Origin: Pratylenchus scribneri
Taxonomy: Eukaryota > Nematoda > Chromadorea > Rhabditida > Pratylenchidae
Length of the DNA stretch: 64,000 nucleotides
Direction of reading: 5' to 3'
NCBI GenBank assembly: GCA_030063045.1
Contig: JAQSEB010000234.1
Span: 142,123-206,122 of the forward strand
The notes beneath the pieces were generated by a model, which saw only the letters and a program-made list of their open reading frames with translations, was not told the DNA's origin and made no database searches. Shown here in pieces: positions 58,901 through 64,000 of this stretch (its first letter is position 1; each line of letters begins with the position of its first letter). A program made the translations under genes and the position numbers.

Positions 58901-61025
58901 CTTGACATGGGTGAAAGGAGATCTAACTTTGCTCAAAAAAACACAAAAATTTCACTAGTTCATAAATATCAAATAAAAGTCAAATTGGTTTTTTGAGTAC
59001 AACCCCAATAATTCTTATCCATTATTAATAAAAATTAATACTATTAAATAACCAAATAGTCTGCTTTTTAATTTGGGGTAGAAAATTTTTGAATTGGTTT
59101 AGCTCTCCTTAAACAAATTATTAAGCATTTTATCGCTTTCTTTTTTGGAAAATCAATTATTTGCAAACAAAAAAAATCATATAATCTAAATTTTTAAACC
59201 CTAAATAATTCGAATTAAAATAAAATAATGGCTTGCAAAAGAAATATTATTTTGGCTTTCATTTTATCCAAAAAGCAAATAATTTTTCCTTTTTTTAATA
59301 ATGGAATGGGTAGAAAAGATAAAAATAAGTCCTATTGAACATGCCTCGGTAGCGCAGTCGGTAGCGCGTCAGTCTCATAATCCCTCTTTACAATGAGGAG
59401 AAATCTGAAGGTCGTGAGTTCGATCCTCACCTGGGGCACAAATATTTTTTAAAGAATTTTTATGTTCTTTGGGCCGTAATTTTGCTATTTTTATCCAATT
59501 TTAATGATCAATATGTCATTTTAAAGAGAAAAAAATGGCAAATTAAATGATTTATTGATCCGACAAATTATTAAACATTGCCAAAAAAAATTATTTAAAA
59601 TTTGGGTTTTTTAAATTAATTTTTGTGCCCTTTTACAATTTTTTTTATTTATTAATTTGTTAAACTAATCAATCATTTAATACGCCTTTTTTGCTCTATA
59701 AAATAACAAATTGTCATTTTAGATTGGTCGCTTTATTCAAAAATTATGGCCTAATAAAAACCTTGAGATATAAACATTTCCTCCAATCCGAATTAAATTG
59801 GATAGCATTGAACTTTTTTTGTTCGAAAAAATCCTGTAAAAATCAAAATAAATATTATATTATTTACTTATTTATCCGGGTGTGAATTTGAAAAATTTTT
59901 TTTGAGATTCATATTCTATTACTCGTATTCGTATTTGATTGTAAAACAATGAAAAAAAAACATAATTTTAGGTGATTTTAGGCTTGACCAATTTTTGGGG
60001 ATAATTTAAGAAGGTTATTTTGGAGGGAAAAAATTTGCACCCGGATAACCGATAAGTACCAATATTTTTCTCATCAAAAAATTTTTTAATCCGAAAAACA
60101 CAATTCTCTCATCAATTTTTAAACATAATTCAGGAAGTTGGCCCGCTGGCTACGGCTGAACCGGATGCAAATTTGTTGGCACCGGAGGAATTGATGAAAC
60201 ACCGTAAAAGAGTGCCAAAAGCAGCGGATGAGAGGACTGAAACGGATCGAAAGAGGGAAAGGAGGCAAAAGAAGAAGAAACAAAGGTGGGGAAATTGAAA
60301 TAAAAATGAATTATTGGGCTACCCTATATTTTGGTGTTTTAGAAGAAAATTGATTTTATTTTTCATTTTTTAATTCTATAGAAAATGATGGAAAAATATT
60401 TATTAGGGTTTGTTAGAATTTTAAGACAAATTTTGGGAGAATATAAAATTTTTGGTGAAATTTGCGCATTTAGATTTAGGTCAATTATCTAGGTAAACTT
60501 TTCCGGCTATTAATAAGAATTTTATACTAATAGTTTAAGCTCTTTCTATGAAGCTTTTGATATCAAAATGATTTTTCAAAAACTTAAATTGGCCAAAAAT
60601 TTATGACCAGAAATGGAGGATTGCTAGTTTTTCGCCTATTTTGTCACTTTTTGGTCATAATTCTAATGCCACTTCTATCAAAACCAAATCCATTATTTCT
60701 TACCTTAGTTATTTTATCAGAATCAGGGTTATATATTGGTACAAATTTACCAAAAAATTAAAGCTCTAAGGTCATTCACCAAAATTTGACACTTGACTCA
60801 AAATTTCAATTGAATGAATTAATTTTTTTATATAGAGTTTTGGCATCTATTGGCGCAATGAAAGGAGGCCAAAATGAGAAGGAGGGTGAAGGGAACGAAG
60901 AAAAGAGGAAAAGGAACCGAATTGGGGGCAAAAAGTTGGATTTTGCCGGTGAAATGCAGGCATTGGTCGATGGAGGAGGAAACCAACAACAAAAGATGAA
61001 GAGAAGAAAGAAGGCGGCAAATTGA
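55923..61025 (+). CDS. MPHOSPH10: U3 snoRNP protein MPP10 (MPHOSPH10), 7 exons
   Basis: Scaffold protein of the small-subunit processome that binds U3 snoRNP for 18S rRNA maturation in the nucleolus. Exons: 55923-56254, 56660-56852, 57446-57655, 58391-58552, 58597-58758, 60134-60285, 60836-61025; phases agree and give 466 residues, shorter than the human 681. The first exon is very acidic (runs of Asp and Glu, residues ~20-105). Family blocks: KSSVNDRFFNLAEMEAFL, DWTLQGEVVADERK, TAEKTAQLEAIIKKRIKE, LFDDVVRK, SLAEVYEEKF, KKDMDSLFLKLDALSHFQF, LLAPEELM and a basic C-terminus (KRERRQKKKKQR, later MKRRKKAAN). The N-terminal ~100 residues of vertebrate MPP10 are absent or lie in an unseen exon. Intron 5 hosts a tRNA-Met gene. 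AATAAA follows the stop at about 61102. Confidence 0.9.
59343..59438 (+). tRNA. tRNA-Met (CAT), elongator type, with a short intron
   Basis: The acceptor stem GCCTCGG pairs with CTGGGGC, followed by discriminator A. The D arm is TAGCGCAGTCGGTAGCGCG, the anticodon loop CTCATAA has anticodon CAT at 59376-59378, and the T arm GTGAGTTCGATCCTCAC is intact. The mature sequence matches animal elongator tRNA-Met. An extra ~23 nt (about 59380-59402) sits just 3' of the anticodon, the canonical tRNA intron position. It lies in the sense direction inside MPP10 intron 5. Confidence 0.93.
59865..60065. repeat. Diverged relative of the 3552-3741 foldback MITE
   Basis: It shares TTTTTTTTGAGATTCATA-like and TTTAGGTGATTTTAGG blocks and ends with ACCGATAAGTACCA, the counterpart of the other element's right end. 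The inverted arms are imperfect. Confidence 0.5.
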
Positions 61026-61260
61026 TCGAATTGTTTGGCCAAAAATTATTTTTTTTGTTGTTATCCAATTTACCAATATTTTTGTGTTTTGGTGATTTTC
61101 AAGAATAAAAAATGAAATTTGAATTATTATTCATTTTATTAGGGCCCAAATTTTTAATTGTGGATGGGAACCATTTTCTCACAATATACAAAATATATTT
61201 TTAATTTAAGTAATAAAAAAATTTTCATTTAAAGTTAAATTTTCTTCCAGCAGAAAAAAA

Positions 61261-61836
61261 ATGATTTGCTTTGGCCGTCATTCCAAAAATGGTTTATCTC
61301 GGATTTCCGCACTTCCAACAGCAGCCAATCAAATTAAATTGCATCGAAAATTTTTTGAGAAAAGTTCCGACAAAAATTTCAAAATCATCAGAAAGGTAAA
61401 TTCATTGTTGAATGAATAAAAATAGAATAGAAAAGTTAATTTAAAAATCTTTTTAAAATTATAAGAAAATATTTTTTTAATTTGATATCCGAGAAATTTT
61501 TTATAATTTTCTTGAGGCTGAGTGAGACAATCATTCCTAAATTATTTTTGGTATACTAACAAATTAAAAACGTTTTACAACAAAAGAACCAAAACACAAA
61601 AAATAAGCAAAAAAACTGGCAATGAATTGGACAAACGGCTGATTGAAAAAACGAAGAAATTGAGAACAATGATTGAGAAGAAGAAAAATAATGAACAAAG
61701 GCAACGTTCTTCTAATCCGCGGCCAAGTGGGCCTAGTTCTACAGCTGCTGGTGCTCCTAGTTTTTCAGCAGACTATCAAAATCAGCCGCCAGCAGCAGTT
61801 TTAGCGCATATACAGTTGGCTAAATGCAAACACTAG
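61261..61836 (+). CDS. Small unidentified gene, model incomplete
   Basis: Exon 1 (61261-61395, MICFGRHSKNGLSRISALPT to IIRK) ends at a good GTAAAT donor in phase 0. It is basic and could be a mitochondrial presequence. A second coding stretch from about 61585 to 61836 is lysine-rich (KISKKTGNELDKRLIEKTKK) and then Pro/Ser/Ala-rich, ending AHIQLAKCKH. A branch-like TACTAAC lies at 61555, but no acceptor gives the phase that exon 1 needs, so the join is not settled. I do not recognise the protein. Confidence 0.35.
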
Positions 61837-62653
61837 TGCGCTCTCGAATTATGGACCACCTTGGCAACAATGAAATGAAAATGGGGCGGAATTTTTTTTA
61901 AAAAGAATTGTGAGGATTTGGAAATATAAAGATGATAATCGCTGGAATATGGAATTTGTTCATTTTCAATACCTCATTTTTAATAATTTGAATGAATTTA
62001 ATTTAGCAAACATAAAGTTTGATTATTATATTGATAAAAATTGGCGTAATTTTCTAATTGTATATTTTACGGGATCAAATTTAAAAAATAACAATTCCCC
62101 CTTCTCTTCTTGTTGTCGTCACTAGAGTAGGACACGGTCAGTCAACTGAACCGAGGCGATTTTTGGCAAAAAAACCGAATCGAAAACCGAGGTCCTAAAA
62201 CCAAGAAAACCAAAAACCGATGGTCCATCCAAACCGACTGGTTTTCGGTTTTTAGCTTTGACTCTCAGGGACAATTTTTGGTTAAAATTTTACCTTATTC
62301 GGCCATTTAAAATTTTTCCCTAACGGGCCATTTTTGGCTCCAAAATATTATCTTTTTGATTATTTTTGGCTTAATATTTTCCCTGGCGGGTCTATTTTTG
62401 TCTGTTTTTTTACATTTTACAATCAATATGAGTAAAAGAATAAAATAAGATCAAAAATATTTTTTTCAAATATACAAGCGGATAATTAACAAGTATCAAA
62501 ATCAGTTTTAGAAATTTCAAAGTTTTTATAAAATTCCAAAACAGTGTTTAAAAATATCCAAAATAATCAAAGATAAGACAAAAATGTTTGGTAATCACAA
62601 ATAAATCCATCATTTTGACAATCAAAAATCATTGATGAATTCCATTGAACAGT
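61837..62653. other. Intergenic DNA
   Basis: No exon was recognised. Around 62135-62250 there is an inverted AACCGA/TCGGTT-rich patch that may be another foldback element. The rest is AT-rich. Confidence 0.45.
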
Positions 62654-63771
62654 TTAATTTGGAAACACAATTTTTGGCACTTTCCAACTTCGATCAATTC
62701 TTCCACCAAATACATTTTCCTCATCAATTGACAATTTCCAATCGGCTGTCATAAAATCGTGGCAATATTCATTTTTATACAATTCTCGTGCCTCCTCTAA
62801 AAATAAAAAAAATTACAAAAAATAAATTTAATTTTTTTACTGTTTTCCACATGAAATATTTGATCCATGGCGTAACATTTGAAACGGCCTTCATATTTTG
62901 ACAGACCCACTTTTGATTGTTCAGTCTAAAAATAATATAAATAGAATACCGTAAATTGTCTATTAAAAGTCCCTATGGAAAAATTTATATCAAAAAAATA
63001 TCAAAAAATAAATTAATTTTTAGGTGAAATTAAGCAGAAATAAACATTTTTTGTCTCAAAAAAGAAGATAAATTCCTCTCTATTAGAAACCCACTTTGGA
63101 GTGTGTCTGAAATTATAATCCTCCAGTGCTTTAATAGAGAATTTACGGTATTCGTATCGATACTTCAACTCTTCTAAAAAAATTATGAAAATTGCTTCAT
63201 AGGGGTTTTTTGGGGCTCAACGAAGACGAATCAGAGCTTCGATTTTCGAAATATAATATAATCATCAGAGGCCCGGATTTTTAATTTTTAAAAATCGTAA
63301 AATAGATAATTTTTTCGTGAAATTTGCCAGAAATAAATTTCAAAAATCTTTCAAACAAAATAGATTATTTTTGACATTTTATTGCATTTTTTAAAGAAAG
63401 TTTCCCTCATAAATGTAAAAAAGATAAAATAGGGTCAAGAAAATTTTGTCAAAAAAATGAAAAAAAATACTCAAAAACATTATTTAGTATAATTTTCTCA
63501 TCAAATCTGATAGCAAAAATAGGTCAAAAAATCCATTCCCAAAACTAGAACAAAAAAAATTTGATAAACAGAAAAAAAGAACAATACAATAATTTATGAA
63601 TGATTTTACCTCTGGGCATTTTTTAGCCACATGGACTTTAAGGATCATTTTTAAAACGACGACGTAGGTCAAATCTTGCCAGAAAGGTCAATAATTCCAA
63701 TGAATAATGCTAATGCTATATTTCCCTTTATTGCCTTGATTTGGGGTTAAGCCGGCTGGTAATTTGCAACC
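62654..63771 (-). CDS. Unidentified small protein, 3' exons; 5' end unclear
   Basis: Three exons join in phase on the minus strand: 63674-63610 (LTYVVVLKMILKVHVAKKCP), 62925-62841 (EQSKVGLSKYEGRFKCYAM, then DQIFHVEN) and 62796-62654 (EARELYKNEYCHDFMTADW, ending PKIVFPN and a stop). Upstream, a donor at 63771 fits phase 1, but the frame that feeds it has no clear start. A nearby ATG at about 63855 (MNNSENNSTNQIVRMSKWG) reads in a different frame, so a sequence error or missing exon is likely. I do not recognise a domain. The gene may extend beyond the window. Confidence 0.45.
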
Positions 63772-64000
63772 TCTGCAATACATTCCGCCAATTCCCCCAT
63801 TTTGACATGCGAACAATTTGATTGGTGGAATTATTTTCCGAGTTGTTCATTCTTAATTTTATTTTAAATTAATTTTTTTTATTATTTAATTTAATATTTA
63901 TTAAAAATATTATTTAAATTTATATTACAAGGGACTATTATAATAATAAAATTTTTATTTGATATTAATCATTTTCTCGAACTTAGCTTGGAATTGGAAA
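63772..64000. other. AT-rich window end, possible 5' part of the last gene
   Basis: A possible start codon for the last minus-strand gene lies at about 63855, in a frame that does not match the downstream exons. Beyond it the sequence is almost pure A/T and shows no further exon. Confidence 0.4.

Overview
The window is nuclear DNA of an invertebrate, most likely a nematode. Genes are broken into short exons separated by AT-rich introns. Every large gene can be rebuilt exon by exon with matching phases, and the proteins are ordinary animal housekeeping proteins. Two introns appear to use GC-AG sites, a feature reported as enriched in cyst nematodes, so a tylenchid plant-parasitic nematode is my best guess; the sequence alone does not prove it.

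Layout. 873-14396 (minus): a complete 13-exon XRN2 exoribonuclease gene, with a ~3.1 kb 24-bp minisatellite in intron 8. 16869-20024 (minus): a 5-exon F-box-like protein. 21905-23938 (plus): a 4-exon protein with a mitochondrial-type N-terminus and a weak PUR-repeat resemblance. 24194-26897 (plus): an F-box/FBA protein with one frame break. 27595-37233 (minus): a 17-exon diacylglycerol lipase. 38869-39051 (minus): a U2 snRNA gene or close derivative. 40090-50971 (minus): an 18-exon PAXBP1/GCFC gene, complete. 51406-54985 (plus): RTEL1-type iron-sulphur helicase, head to head with PAXBP1. 55923-61025 (plus): MPHOSPH10/MPP10, with an intron-containing elongator tRNA-Met in its fifth intron. 61261-61836 (plus) and 62654-63771 (minus): two small unidentified genes, models incomplete.

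Functions. The set is largely RNA and genome housekeeping: XRN2 (nuclear 5'-3' decay, termination), U2 and PAXBP1 (splicing-related), MPP10 (U3 processome), tRNA-Met and RTEL1 (telomere and recombination helicase). DAGL makes the lipid messenger 2-arachidonoylglycerol. There is no operon-like or cassette structure; the genes look independent, apart from the divergent PAXBP1/RTEL1 pair.

The non-coding part is unusually rich in foldback (palindromic) elements. At least five families recur in introns and intergenic DNA. Two hAT-like elements have perfect 8-bp target duplications. An 894-bp LTR element has identical 106-bp LTRs and a 5-bp target duplication, and it is nested inside another palindrome. 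Several tandem arrays (24, 31, 31, 43 and ~45 bp units) sit inside introns. I see no convincing new biological system. The most unusual items are the divergent branch-site region of the U2 gene, the GC-AG introns, the nested LTR element and the structured minisatellite.
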